The notes under the pieces were generated by a model. That model was not told the origin of the DNA and searched no databases. It saw only the letters and a program-made list of their open reading frames with translations. The position numbers and the translations under genes are program-made. Of a DNA stretch of 64,000 nt, positions 28,586 through 36,973 are shown piece after piece. Source of the stretch: CAVVST01 sp963750995 (lineage in GTDB: Bacteria; Acidobacteriota; Vicinamibacteria; Vicinamibacterales; UBA2999); NCBI GenBank assembly GCA_963750995.1, contig CAVVST010000004.1:62001-126000 (forward strand), read 5' to 3'. Position 1 is the stretch's first letter, and the number at the start of each line of letters is the position of its first letter.

Positions 28586-28891
28586 CTACTCGGGAATGAC
28601 CTGCATCGCGTCCTTCACCTCGCTGACGCCGTTGACGCTGCGCGCCAACGCAATCGCCTGATCGCGTTCAGCCTGGCTCTTCACGCGGCCCGACAGCGTG
28701 ACCACGCCCTTGAATGTATCGACGTCGACCCGCAAACCGCCCACTGTTGGATCGTTGAGCATCGCGGTCTTGACCCGGGTCGTGATCGTGGTGTCGTCGA
28801 TCGCCTCGCCGACCGTCTTGCCGCACGCTGTTGTCGAGAGCGCCAGAACCAGCGCGACGACAGGTAATTTCCAGCCGCTGAGCTTACGCAT
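28586..28891 (-). CDS. BON-domain lipoprotein
   Basis: 101 residues from ATG 28891. The signal peptide ends in a lipobox (LALSTTAC), so the mature protein is lipid-anchored. A single BON domain follows: DDTTITTRVKTAMLNDPTV, then VDVDTFKGVVTLSGRVKSQA and AIALARSVNGVSEVKDAM. Such proteins (OsmY/Kbp-like) bind membrane surfaces. Envelope-stress or osmotic roles are typical for the family but not shown here. It could be co-transcribed with fabI (32 bases apart), though no functional link is known. Confidence 0.9.
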   Translation of the reverse strand: MRKLSGWKLPVVALVLALSTTACGKTVGEAIDDTTITTRVKTAMLNDPTVGGLRVDVDTFKGVVTLSGRVKSQAERDQAIALARSVNGVSEVKDAMQVIPE

Positions 28892-28923
28892 GTGGATCCT
28901 CCCTGGGCTCACCAGGAAGCAAC

Positions 28924-29697
28924 CTACATGCCCATGACGTGGAATCCGGAATCGACCATGAGCACTTCGCCCGTGACGCCTTTGCCCGCATCGCTCAAGA
29001 GAAATGCGGCGGCCTCTCCAACTTCAGCAGCCTCAACGTTGCGGCGAAGCGGGGCCCGTTCGCGATAAACCCCGAGAATATTTGAGAACCCCGAGATCCC
29101 TGACGCGGCGAGTGTCTTGATCGGTCCGGCGGATATCGCGTTGACGCGCACGTTCTTCGGGCCGACGTCAGCAGCGAGGTAGCGGACAGTCGCCTCGAGC
29201 GCCGCCTTGGCGACGCCCATGACGTTGTAGTTCGGGAAGACACGCTCACTGCCGAGATAGGTGAGCGTCAGCACGCTGCCGCCGCCGCGTTTCTCCATCA
29301 GCGGGAGCGCCGCTCTCGTCAGCGCAATCAGCGAGTAGGCCGAGATGTCGAGCGCGACGCGGAAACCGTCGCGAGACGTGTTCGAGAACGGCGCGGAAAG
29401 CTCCTCTCGCGGCGCAAACGCGGCGCCGTGGACGACGAAATCAAGGCCGCCGAATTCCTGGTCGAGCCGCGCGAACACCGCATCGATATCGGGGTCGGAC
29501 GAGACATCGCACGGCAGGACGAGCGCGGGCTCGCCGAGTCCCTGCGACAGTTCGTTGACGTGTTCTTCGAAGCGTCCCTGGTAGGTCAGTGCGAGGCGGG
29601 CGCCCCGCTTTGCGATGGCCTGTGCGATTGCCCAGGCAATCGAACGCTTGTTGGCCACGCCGACGATCAGGCCATGCTTACCGGCGAAATCGGACAA
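28924..29697 (-). CDS. fabI: Enoyl-ACP reductase FabI
   Basis: 257 residues, intact. Short-chain dehydrogenase fold with GLIVGVANKRSIAWAIAQAI (NAD site specific to FabI), the catalytic pair Y-x6-K in NYNVMGVAKAALE preceded by LTYLGSERVFP, and ISAGPIKTLAASGISGF (the triclosan-site loop). It performs the last reduction of each fatty-acid elongation cycle. The stop is three bases after the stretch where the RGG-tailed gene's transcription unit continues, so the two genes are closely packed on the minus strand. Confidence 0.95.
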   Translation of the reverse strand: MSDFAGKHGLIVGVANKRSIAWAIAQAIAKRGARLALTYQGRFEEHVNELSQGLGEPALVLPCDVSSDPDIDAVFARLDQEFGGLDFVVHGAAFAPREELSAPFSNTSRDGFRVALDISAYSLIALTRAALPLMEKRGGGSVLTLTYLGSERVFPNYNVMGVAKAALEATVRYLAADVGPKNVRVNAISAGPIKTLAASGISGFSNILGVYRERAPLRRNVEAAEVGEAAAFLLSDAGKGVTGEVLMVDSGFHVMGM

Positions 29698-29700
29698 CGG

Positions 29701-30474
29701 CTACCGCCCGCGCTTGCGTCCGCCGCCGCCGCGTCCCGCGCCGCCCTGCCCGGGGCGATTGCCGCGCGGGCCGCCCGGATTCCCGGGACGATTGCCGCCG
29801 CCAGGTCGTCCCTGTCCCGACCCGTTTCGCTGTCCGCCCGGTCCTTGCCGCGGGCCGCCGAATCGCTGCTGGGATCCGCCGCCGCCACCGCCGCCCTGCG
29901 TCCGCATCGGCCGCCGGCCGTGTCCGAACCGCGAGCCCGCCTTGTTGCCGTCGAATTCGCGCCCACCGCGGCCGCCAGGCTGGCGGATCGTGAAGTCGGG
30001 TTCCTTGCGCTCGGGCGTCTGACCTTCGGGCCGCGGCAACGTTGCACGAATCAGCCGGCGGTGGACCGGACCGTCTTCTTCCGGGCCGGCTGCCGCCAAC
30101 GGCAGCGCGTCCCCATCCGCATCGGCATTCGCGTGTTCCACCGGTAACTGCGGTTCGGTGTCCCGGTCGTGCACCGGTTCGTCGCTCACACCGTCAGACG
30201 CTCCCGTCTCTTCGTTCGGATCGGCTTCTTCAGCGGCCGCGCGGGGACGGAGGACGCCCTCTGCCGGCTCGCCGCCGATCGCGTCGGCGCGCTTACGTCG
30301 GGGCGGGGGGACACGCGCGGCTTTGTACTCGTGATCCGCGTCGCAGGTGGTGCAGCGCGTCTGTTTCACCTGGTCCTCAATCATCGCGACCACGGCGTGA
30401 TTGGTAATGCGACGCTCGCGCGGACAATAGTCGTCCAGAATGTCACCGAGCCGAAGCCGGCGTTGCTGCATCAA
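29701..30474 (-). CDS. Cys-motif protein with acidic linker and Gly/Arg-rich (RGG-like) tail
   Basis: 257 residues in one unbroken frame. The N-terminal ~50 residues are ordered (RRLRLGDILDDYCPRERRI and TNHAVVAMIEDQVKQTRC) and carry four potential metal Cys: YCPRE, then TRCTTC. A long acidic, Pro/Ala-rich linker follows. The last ~90 residues are almost only Gly, Arg, Gln, Asn and Pro with repeated GGR/RGG/GGN units. Gly/Arg tails usually bind RNA or drive condensation. I do not recognise the family and assign no function. Part of the low-complexity tail is a risk for assembly error, but the N-terminus is convincing. Confidence 0.7.
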   Translation of the reverse strand: MMQQRRLRLGDILDDYCPRERRITNHAVVAMIEDQVKQTRCTTCDADHEYKAARVPPPRRKRADAIGGEPAEGVLRPRAAAEEADPNEETGASDGVSDEPVHDRDTEPQLPVEHANADADGDALPLAAAGPEEDGPVHRRLIRATLPRPEGQTPERKEPDFTIRQPGGRGGREFDGNKAGSRFGHGRRPMRTQGGGGGGGSQQRFGGPRQGPGGQRNGSGQGRPGGGNRPGNPGGPRGNRPGQGGAGRGGGGRKRGR

Positions 30475-30532
30475 ACTTCTCCGGAGCCGTTCCTTTCAGG
30501 CGGGATTGGGAAAGGTGTAGGCAATCGGCAGT

Positions 30533-31911
30533 CTAGCATGGATTTTTCAGCCACGCCCGGCACTCATCCAGTGCGTCCCGGACCGCGTCGGGATTGGTGG
30601 ATTGGGGCGTCCGCCGGGCCTGGACCGAGGCCAGCGCGGTGGCCGCCTGCGGGGCATCTTCGCCGAACATGTCGCTGGCCTCGCGCCATTCCTCGAGCGT
30701 CAGTGTACTGAAATCCCGGCCCTCGGCGAGGAGCCGCCGAACCATCGCGCCGACGACTTCGTGGGCGCGCCGGAACGGCATGCCGCGCGACACCAGGTAG
30801 TCGGCGACGTCGGTCGCCAATAGCAGACCTGATGCGGCGCGTTCCGTACGGTCGGCGTTGAGCGACAACCGCGACACCACTGCATGGGCCGCACCGAGCG
30901 ACGCCGCCAGCGTCGCTTCGACGTCGAACACCGCTTCCTTGTCTTCCTGCAAATCCTTGTTGTAGCCGCTCGGCAATCCCTTCATCGTGACCAGCCAGCC
31001 AGTGAGCCGGCCGATCGCCCGGCCCGTCTTTCCGCGCACCAGTTCGAGCGGGTCCGGATTCTTCTTCTGCGGCATCATGCTGCTGCCGGTCGCCGACGCG
31101 TCGGCCAGGTCGAAGAAACCGTGTTCTTCGCCGGTGAAGATGACCAGGTCCTCAGCGAGCCTGCTGAGATGCACCATCGCTACCGACGAGGCGTAGAGGA
31201 ACGACGCCACGAAATCGCGGTCCGACGAGGCGTCCATGCTGTTGCGGACGACGCGCGAGAATCCGAGGGCGCGGGCGAGCACGCGCCGTATCGATCGGAT
31301 AACTGGTGCCGGCCACCGCGCCCGAGCCAAGGGTGAGCGCGTCTGCTTCATCGGCGGCCGCGGCAAGCCGCGCATGATCGCGCCGGAGCGCCGCCGCGTG
31401 CGACAGGAAGTAATGCGCGACGAGTACGGGCTGTGCTCGGCGCAGGTGCGTATAGGAGGGCATGAGCACCGCCCCTGCGCGTTCCGCCTGGTCGGCGCAC
31501 GCCGCCACCAGCTGGGCAATCCTGCCTCTGAAGCCCCGGAATACGCCGCCGAAGATACAACCGCAAGTCGAGCGAGACCTGCTCGTTGCGCGACCGGCCC
31601 GTGTGGAGTCGCCGGCCGGCGTCGCCAACGCGCTCGACGAGTTTCCGTTCGACGAAGCTGTGAACGTCTTCGTCCGGACCGGACACAAAAGCCTGGTCGC
31701 GGCGCCCTTCTTCGAGAATGGCTTTCAGCGCGGCCACGATCGCCGCCGCGTCTGCCGCGTCCACCACGGCGGCAGCGCCGAGCGCCTCGGCCCACGCGAT
31801 GCTGCCGGTGACGTCGTCTTCGAAGAGCGCGCGATCGAAGCCAAACGAGATGCCGAAATCAAACGCCGCCGGGTCGGGCGCGCCGTCGAACCGGCCTGAC
31901 CAGAGCGTCAC
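30533..31911 (-). CDS. argH: Argininosuccinate lyase (two frameshifts)
   Basis: Last enzyme of arginine synthesis, splitting argininosuccinate to arginine and fumarate. The start GTG 31911 overlaps the preceding stop (GTGA) and gives TLWSGRFDGAPDPAAFDFG. LHTGRSRNEQVSLDLRLYL, then after a break near 31540 MPSYTHLRRAQPVLVAHYF, then after a break near 31290 the signature GSSMMPQKKNPDPLELVRGK with the catalytic Ser. The C-terminus ends ALDECRAWLKNPC. Except for the frame breaks it is a normal-length ArgH. Confidence 0.92.
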
Positions 31912-32762
31912 GTGCGCGGCACCGCCGGGCCGTCGAGTGCAGCGGCCACGGAGGTCTGCAGGGTGCCCTTGAACAGCGTGACGCGCACCGATCCGGTGAC
32001 GTCCGCCTGGACCCTAGCGTTCAGCGCGTCCATGGCCTCGCGCCCGGCTGTGAACCACAGGCCCTTGGCGATCGCGGCGGCGTACGCGGCCGCGCGATCC
32101 TGTTTGGCGCGCAGCACAGCGGGCGGCAACACGTCCAGGTCGAGGGCGGCCTGCGCGGCATGCAGGACGACCGCGGCCGGCGCTTCGCGGCATTCGCCGG
32201 CCGACGGGATTCGGCCGATTCCGTGGTGGCCGGCGATCGTCGACAGGCTCTCGATCAACTCGATCATGGCCATCGGGACACCGTTCACGGCCGCAGGGAT
32301 ACCCCGTTCAAACGCAATCTCGACATACGCGGGCATGTCGGGGGCTTCCTCCGGCGACTTCGTGATCAAGTAGCGTTCACCCTGGCGGCCCCACAGGTTC
32401 TCGTCCATGCGGGCGCGATCGATCACGTCATAGGCGTGTTCGATGGCAGCCACTTCGGCGAGCTTGCGCGCCACGAGCGGACGCGCCAGCGCCGCGGCCA
32501 TCGGATCGCGGCCGTCGAGCAGCGCCCCGGCCTGCAGCGACGGCACTACGAAGTCGCGGACGAATTCCTCGCACGCGTCGATGACATGCGCCCGCGCCGC
32601 GCCGCCGGTCAGCGCGCGATCGCGAACCTCCTCGAGATCGCGGCCGGCGCCGAGGTCGAGGGTCAGGGTGATGACCTCCGCCTGATGCGCGTCGGCCAAC
32701 GACGGGATGTCCACCGCGGTCTCGAGGTCGCCCGAGTAGGCGAGCACAATCCGTCTGCTCAT
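31908..32762 (-). CDS. Degenerate argininosuccinate synthase-like protein, 284 aa
   Basis: Clearly ArgG-derived from end to end (RRIVLAYSGDLETAVDIPSL at the start; MDENLWGRQGE, TKSPEEAPDMPAYVEIAFER and GLWFTAGREAMDALN later) but far shorter than the ~400 residues of short-form ArgG. The PP-loop SGGLDTS has become SGDLETA, and about 60-70 residues carrying the GKGNDQ nucleotide/citrulline loop are missing between VAAIEHAYDVID and ENLWGR. The ENRLVGIKSR block is also replaced by SAGECREAPA. The frame is unbroken and translationally coupled to argR (ATGA) and argH (GTGA), so it is a maintained gene. It is unlikely to be a synthase; a regulatory or ArgH-partner role is speculation. Confidence 0.85.
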   Translation of the reverse strand: MSRRIVLAYSGDLETAVDIPSLADAHQAEVITLTLDLGAGRDLEEVRDRALTGGAARAHVIDACEEFVRDFVVPSLQAGALLDGRDPMAAALARPLVARKLAEVAAIEHAYDVIDRARMDENLWGRQGERYLITKSPEEAPDMPAYVEIAFERGIPAAVNGVPMAMIELIESLSTIAGHHGIGRIPSAGECREAPAAVVLHAAQAALDLDVLPPAVLRAKQDRAAAYAAAIAKGLWFTAGREAMDALNARVQADVTGSVRVTLFKGTLQTSVAAALDGPAVPRT

Positions 32763-33211
32763 GCTCTCGACAGCCCTTCGAGCCACTTCACGAGCTTCTG
32801 TGCGCGCCGCGTATCCGGCGAGATCACCAGGATCGTGTCGTCGCCGGCAATCGTGCCGATCACTTCGGGAAGCCGGGCGCTGTCCAGCGCGACGCCCAGG
32901 AGCTGCGCCTGCCCCGGTCCGGTCCGCATGACGACGAGCTGCTGCACCCGATCGACGCGCGTCAGGTAGTCGGCCACCGCGCGGTTGAGCAGCGCCTTCG
33001 GCGTGTGACCGTTCGATCCGGCGACGGCCGGCGACTGGTACGCGGCGGCAGCGCCCCCCTTCACGAGGCCGAGCTCGCGGACGTCGCGTGAGAGCGTCGC
33101 CTGGGTGACATCGAACCCGGCGGCGCGCAGCAGGCGGCGCAGCTGCTCCTGGTTCCGCACCGGCTGCCGCTGGATGACGTCGAGGATGACGGACTGTCTG
33201 CGTGCCTTCAT
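32759..33211 (-). CDS. argR: Arginine repressor ArgR
   Basis: 150 residues from ATG 33211 (MKARRQSVILDVIQRQPVRN). The winged HTH reads NQEQLRRLLRAAGFDVTQAT and SRDVRELGLVK; the C-terminal hexamer/arginine domain ends with VIGTIAGDDTILVISPDTRR, where GDD contains the arginine-binding Asp pair. It is divergent from argC, with two ARG boxes in front of argC, so it is the likely repressor of that operon. It is the first gene of the argR-argG-like-argH run. Confidence 0.95.
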   Translation of the reverse strand: MKARRQSVILDVIQRQPVRNQEQLRRLLRAAGFDVTQATLSRDVRELGLVKGGAAAAYQSPAVAGSNGHTPKALLNRAVADYLTRVDRVQQLVVMRTGPGQAQLLGVALDSARLPEVIGTIAGDDTILVISPDTRRAQKLVKWLEGLSRA

Positions 33212-33212
33212 T

Positions 33213-33276
33213 TGGTAGCTTGGTTGCCGGGTGGCGGGGCAGCTGGTGGACAACAAACTCAGCAACCAAGCTACCA
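33213..33276. repeat. 15-bp inverted repeat at the argR start
   Basis: TGGTAGCTTGGTTGC (33213-33227) and its exact reverse complement (33262-33276) are separated by 34 bases. One arm abuts the argR ATG (33211) and covers where its ribosome-binding site should be, so a hairpin in the argR message could limit translation. The units also resemble the 7-base repeats seen elsewhere in this window. Confidence 0.75.
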
Positions 33277-33308
33277 CGCGACCGAGCCACCTAGTTTACA
33301 GCAAGTGT

Positions 33309-33342
33309 TGACTGTTTATGCATCGGGATGTATAAATATTCT
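33309..33342 (+). promoter_or_regulatory. Two tandem ARG boxes upstream of argC
   Basis: TGACTGTTTATGCA (33309-33322) and TGTATAAATATTCT (33329-33342) each match the ArgR core TGnATwwwwATnCA with one mismatch, in the only AT-rich patch of this region. Their centres are 20 bp apart, close to the 21 bp spacing of ArgR hexamer sites in E. coli. They lie 20-53 bp before argC ATG 33362 (ribosome site GGAGAA at about 33354). Expected: repression of argCBDAJF, and possibly argR, in arginine excess. Confidence 0.75.
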
Positions 33343-33361
33343 CTTTCGCTATCGGAGAACG

Positions 33362-34402
33362 ATGCCAACAGCAGCCGCTCGTGCCGAGAGTCAATCGGGC
33401 CCCGCCGCCGCCGCGCCGCGCACCCGCGTCGCCATCGCCGGCGCCACCGGCTACGCCGGGCAGGAGCTGGTCCGTCTACTGGCGCGGCATCCGGCGGTGA
33501 CGCTCACGGAGGCGATGTCGTCGGGAGCAACCAGCGCGCCCCGGCCGCTGCCGGCGCTGAAGCGCATCTGGGACGGGACCGTATCGCCGCTCGACGTCGA
33601 CCGGCTCGCCGCCAGCGCCGACATCGTCTTTCTGGCGTTGCCTGAGGCAGCGTCGGCGGAAATCGGCGCGGCGCTGCTTCAGCGCGACCGCCGGGTGATC
33701 GACCTCTCGGGCGCGTTCCGCATTCGCAGCGACGCCGATCGGCAGCGCTGGTACCCCGCGACTACCTCGCTGCCCCCTGGAGTCGTGTACGGACTGGCCG
33801 AACGGCATGCGGATGCGATTCGCCGCGCCCGGCTGGTGTCGTGCCCAGGGTGTTATCCCACGGCGGCGCTGCTGGCGCTGGAGCCGCTGGCGACCGCGGG
33901 CTTGCTCGACGGCGCCGTGGTCGTGGACGCAAAGTCCGGCATTTCAGGGGCCGGCAAGACCCCGAGCGATCGCACGCATTTCTGCGAGAACCACGGCAGC
34001 GTTGCCGCGTACGGGGTCTTCTCCCATCGCCATACGGCGGAGATCGAGCAGGAGCTCGGCACGACGGTGACGTTCGTGCCTCATCTCGTACCGCTTGACC
34101 GCGGCATCCTGGAAACGATCTACGCGACGCTCCAGCGGGGCACCACGGAAGCACAGATTACCGGTGCGCTGCACGACGCGTACGCCTCGGCACCGTTCGT
34201 CCGGCTCACCGGCGCCGAGCTGCCCGAGATCAAGCACGTCGCGTACAGCAACTTCTGCGACATCGGCTGGAAAGTCGACGAGGCCCGCGGCCGGCTGGTG
34301 ATGATTGCGGTACTCGACAACCTCGTGAAGGGTGCGGCCGGCCAGGCCGTGCAGAACCTGAACATCGTCCTCGGGCTCGACGAACGGACGGGACTGCTGT
34401 GA
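33362..34402 (+). CDS. argC: N-acetyl-gamma-glutamyl-phosphate reductase
   Basis: 346 residues from ATG 33362, the first ATG behind a good ribosome site and after the ARG boxes. GATGYAGQELVRLLARHP is the NADP loop; VSCPGCYPTAALLALEPL has the catalytic Cys; HRHTAEIEQEL has the catalytic His. Third step of arginine synthesis. First gene of a tightly coupled plus-strand operon: its TGA overlaps the argB GTG (34399-34402). Confidence 0.97.
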   Translation: MPTAAARAESQSGPAAAAPRTRVAIAGATGYAGQELVRLLARHPAVTLTEAMSSGATSAPRPLPALKRIWDGTVSPLDVDRLAASADIVFLALPEAASAEIGAALLQRDRRVIDLSGAFRIRSDADRQRWYPATTSLPPGVVYGLAERHADAIRRARLVSCPGCYPTAALLALEPLATAGLLDGAVVVDAKSGISGAGKTPSDRTHFCENHGSVAAYGVFSHRHTAEIEQELGTTVTFVPHLVPLDRGILETIYATLQRGTTEAQITGALHDAYASAPFVRLTGAELPEIKHVAYSNFCDIGWKVDEARGRLVMIAVLDNLVKGAAGQAVQNLNIVLGLDERTGLL

Positions 34403-35208
34403 AGCGCCCGCTCGTACTCAAGCTGGGCGGCGAGCTGCTTGAACAGCCGCAGGACGTGCAGCACGTCGCTGAAGGGATTGCCGCGCTGGCCTCATACGCC
34501 CCCCTCGTTGTCGTCCATGGCGGCGGCAAGGAGATCGACGCAGCGTTGGCGACCGCCGGGATACCGAAGCAGCAGGTCGATGGTCTCCGCGTTACCGATG
34601 CCCGAACGCTCGAGGTCGTTGTCGCGGTACTGGCCGGCGCAATCAACACCCGGCTCGTCGCTGCCGTCCGCAAGGCCGGCGCAAAACCCGTTGGGTTGAC
34701 TGGCGCGGATACGTCCGTCGTCACGGTCCGCCGGGCGATGCCAATCACCAGCGTCGCCGGACCGACCGTCGACTTGGGCCTGGTGGGCTCGCCCATCAAC
34801 AATGGAGCGCCAAAGCTGCTGACGGACTTGCTGGCGCGAGGGTATGTGCCGGTCGTGGCCTGCCTGGGCGCAACGCGCGACGGACAGATTCTGAATGTGA
34901 ACGCCGATACGCTCGCGTCGCACCTCGCGATCCAGCTCGGCGCCCGCCGCCTGATCATTGCCGGCGGCACGGCCGGCGTGCTGGATGCCGACGGCCAGAC
35001 GATCGGGCGGCTCACGTCGCGTGCGGCAGCGCAGTTGATCAAGACCGGCACCGCCAACAAGGGCATGGTCGCGAAGCTGGAAGCGTGTCGCGCCGCCCTG
35101 CGCAAGGGGGTGGGCGACGTGGTGATCGCCAACGGCCGTGGCGTGCCGTTTGAAACCCTGGCGGGCACCAGGACGCCGGGGGCCGGCTGTACACAGGTGG
35201 TGAGATGA
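34399..35208 (+). CDS. argB: Acetylglutamate kinase
   Basis: 269 residues from GTG 34399. VLKLGGELL (ATP-site Lys), VVVHGGGKEIDAALA (acetylglutamate site) and LNVNADTLASHLAIQLGA (late ATP-site block) are all present. It starts almost directly at the first beta strand, without the N-terminal helix that makes arginine-inhibited NAGKs hexameric, so it is more like the E. coli, arginine-insensitive dimer; feedback would then act elsewhere. Overlaps argC and argD by four bases each. Confidence 0.95.
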   Translation: MKRPLVLKLGGELLEQPQDVQHVAEGIAALASYAPLVVVHGGGKEIDAALATAGIPKQQVDGLRVTDARTLEVVVAVLAGAINTRLVAAVRKAGAKPVGLTGADTSVVTVRRAMPITSVAGPTVDLGLVGSPINNGAPKLLTDLLARGYVPVVACLGATRDGQILNVNADTLASHLAIQLGARRLIIAGGTAGVLDADGQTIGRLTSRAAAQLIKTGTANKGMVAKLEACRAALRKGVGDVVIANGRGVPFETLAGTRTPGAGCTQVVR

Positions 35209-36416
35209 AGGTAACGCTCGACGAGATCCGCGACTCCGAGTCGCGACATGTACTCCAGACCTACAAGCGTCAGCCGGTCGCGTTCGTGCGCGGCAGCGGC
35301 TCACGCCTGTACGACGTCGATGGCCGCGAGTACCTGGATTTCGTGTCCGGTATCGGGGTCACGTCACTCGGCCACGCGCATCCCGGGCTGACGGCGGCGA
35401 TTGCAGACCAGGCGGCGACGTTGATTCACACGTCGAACCTCTATTACCACCCGTTCCAGGCGCAGGCGGCCGCTCGTCTCGCGCAGCTCTCAGGCCTGCC
35501 GCGGACGTTCTTCTGCAACAGCGGCACCGAGGCGGTGGAGGCCTGCCTCAAGTTCGCGCGGCGCTACTGGTATACGCAGGGCTCGAAGGATCGCACCGAT
35601 TTCGTCGCCGTCGAGGGCGCGTTTGCCGGCCGGACGATGGGCGCGCTGTCGGTGACGCACAGCGACCATTACCGGGCGCCGTTCGGTCCGCTCATTCAGG
35701 CGGTCACGTTCGTCGATCCGGCGCGGCCGGAATTGCTCGCGGCTGCGGTGACCAGCCGGACCGCGGCGATCATCGCCGAGCCGATTCAGGGCGAGGGCGG
35801 CATCCGCCCGATGTCGCCGCAGTTTGCCGCCGCAATTAACGACGTGTGTGGTCAAACCGGGACGCTCTACATTGCCGATGAAGTGCAAACCGGGCTCGGT
35901 CGCACCGGCTACCCGTTCTATTCGCGTGCCCTCGGGCTGCAGCCTGACTTGATCTCGGTCGGCAAGGCGCTCGGCGGCGGTGTGCCGATCGGCGCGGCGC
36001 TGGTGTCGGAGCTCGTCGCGCAAGCGGTATCGCCCGGCGATCACGGCAGCACCTACGGCGGCAACCTGCTGGGCACTCGCGCCGCCGCCTTCGTCCTCGA
36101 CCAGCTGACGGGCGGCGTCATCGATCACGTGCAGACGGCGGGCGCCCACTTCGAACGGCGTCTGAGAGCACTCGCGCTCCAGCACCCCGTGATCGTCGAG
36201 GTGCGTGGCGCGGGTCTGATGCGTGGCCTTCAGCTCAGCGTCGACGCGACGCCAGTCGTTGACGCAGCCCGCGAGCACGGACTCCTCGTCAACCGGACCG
36301 ACGAGAAAGTCGTGCGCATGCTCCCGCCGTTGAACGTCTCGATCGCCGATATCGATCGTGCGGTAGAAACGCTCGACACCGTGTTCGCGACCGTGAGATC
36401 GGAGGTACAGGTATGA
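35205..36416 (+). CDS. argD: Acetylornithine aminotransferase
   Basis: 403 residues, intact. PLP class-III transaminase: SGIGVTSLGHAHPGLTAAIA, NSGTEAVEACLKFAR, IIAEPIQGEGGI, LYIADEVQTGLGRTG (PLP Asp) and LISVGKALGGGVPIGA (Schiff-base Lys). It converts N-acetylglutamate semialdehyde to acetylornithine; many ArgD enzymes also serve lysine synthesis, which would fit here with two aspartokinases downstream. ATGA overlaps with argB and with the acetyltransferase gene. Confidence 0.95.
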   Translation: MKVTLDEIRDSESRHVLQTYKRQPVAFVRGSGSRLYDVDGREYLDFVSGIGVTSLGHAHPGLTAAIADQAATLIHTSNLYYHPFQAQAAARLAQLSGLPRTFFCNSGTEAVEACLKFARRYWYTQGSKDRTDFVAVEGAFAGRTMGALSVTHSDHYRAPFGPLIQAVTFVDPARPELLAAAVTSRTAAIIAEPIQGEGGIRPMSPQFAAAINDVCGQTGTLYIADEVQTGLGRTGYPFYSRALGLQPDLISVGKALGGGVPIGAALVSELVAQAVSPGDHGSTYGGNLLGTRAAAFVLDQLTGGVIDHVQTAGAHFERRLRALALQHPVIVEVRGAGLMRGLQLSVDATPVVDAAREHGLLVNRTDEKVVRMLPPLNVSIADIDRAVETLDTVFATVRSEVQV

Positions 36417-36973
36417 CGCCCGCGGCTGCGCTCGCGACCGTAACGGCGCCCGTACGGCCGGTTGCCGGCAACGGCGTTTACCTCCGTAGCGGCAACGCCG
36501 CCGATGCGGAGGCCATTCATGCGCTGATCATGGGTCATCTTGCCGAAGGCCACCTGTTGCCGCGCGAACGCGGCGAGATTGCGGTGCACGCGCACCGCTT
36601 CGTCGTAATGTGCCAGGACGACCGTATCGTCGCCTGTGCCGAGCTGGCGCCGCTCAGCCGCGATGTGAGCGAGGTTCGTTCGCTCGTAGTGGGTGACGAC
36701 GCGCGCAACCTCGGCCTCGGGCGGGAGCTCGTCGACGAGCTGGTGGAACGGGCGACCGTGGCAGGCTTCGAGAAACTGTGCGCCTTCACCCACGCGCCGT
36801 CCTATTTCGTGCACCTCGGGTTCTCGATGGTTCCTCACGTCTGGCTGCCAGAGAAGATCGTGACCGACTGCCACTCCTGCCCGAACTTCCGGCGCTGCGG
36901 CCAGTACGCGGTGCTGCGGGAGCTCCGCCGTCCCAACCAGGCCTTCGTGCCGCTGGCGGCGCTGCATGGCTGA
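36413..36973 (+). CDS. argA: GNAT N-acetyltransferase, ArgA-like N-acetylglutamate synthase
   Basis: 186 residues with a single GNAT fold: YLRSGNAADAEAIHALIMGH at the N-terminus, VRSLVVGDDARNLGLGRELV (acetyl-CoA loop) and KLCAFTHAPSYFVHLGFSMV. It lacks the amino-acid kinase domain of classical ArgA, as in the short stand-alone synthases. A Cys motif near the end (TDCHSCPNFRRCGQYAVL) is typical of this ArgA-like group. Located between argD and argJ; since ArgJ can also acetylate glutamate, it probably primes the cycle. Confidence 0.85.
   Translation: MTPAAALATVTAPVRPVAGNGVYLRSGNAADAEAIHALIMGHLAEGHLLPRERGEIAVHAHRFVVMCQDDRIVACAELAPLSRDVSEVRSLVVGDDARNLGLGRELVDELVERATVAGFEKLCAFTHAPSYFVHLGFSMVPHVWLPEKIVTDCHSCPNFRRCGQYAVLRELRRPNQAFVPLAALHG

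Noticed and set aside
31908..32762. ArgG-like gene as a second functional argininosuccinate synthase
   Set aside because: The PP-loop and the GKGND loop are both lost, so it lacks the nucleotide and substrate sites.
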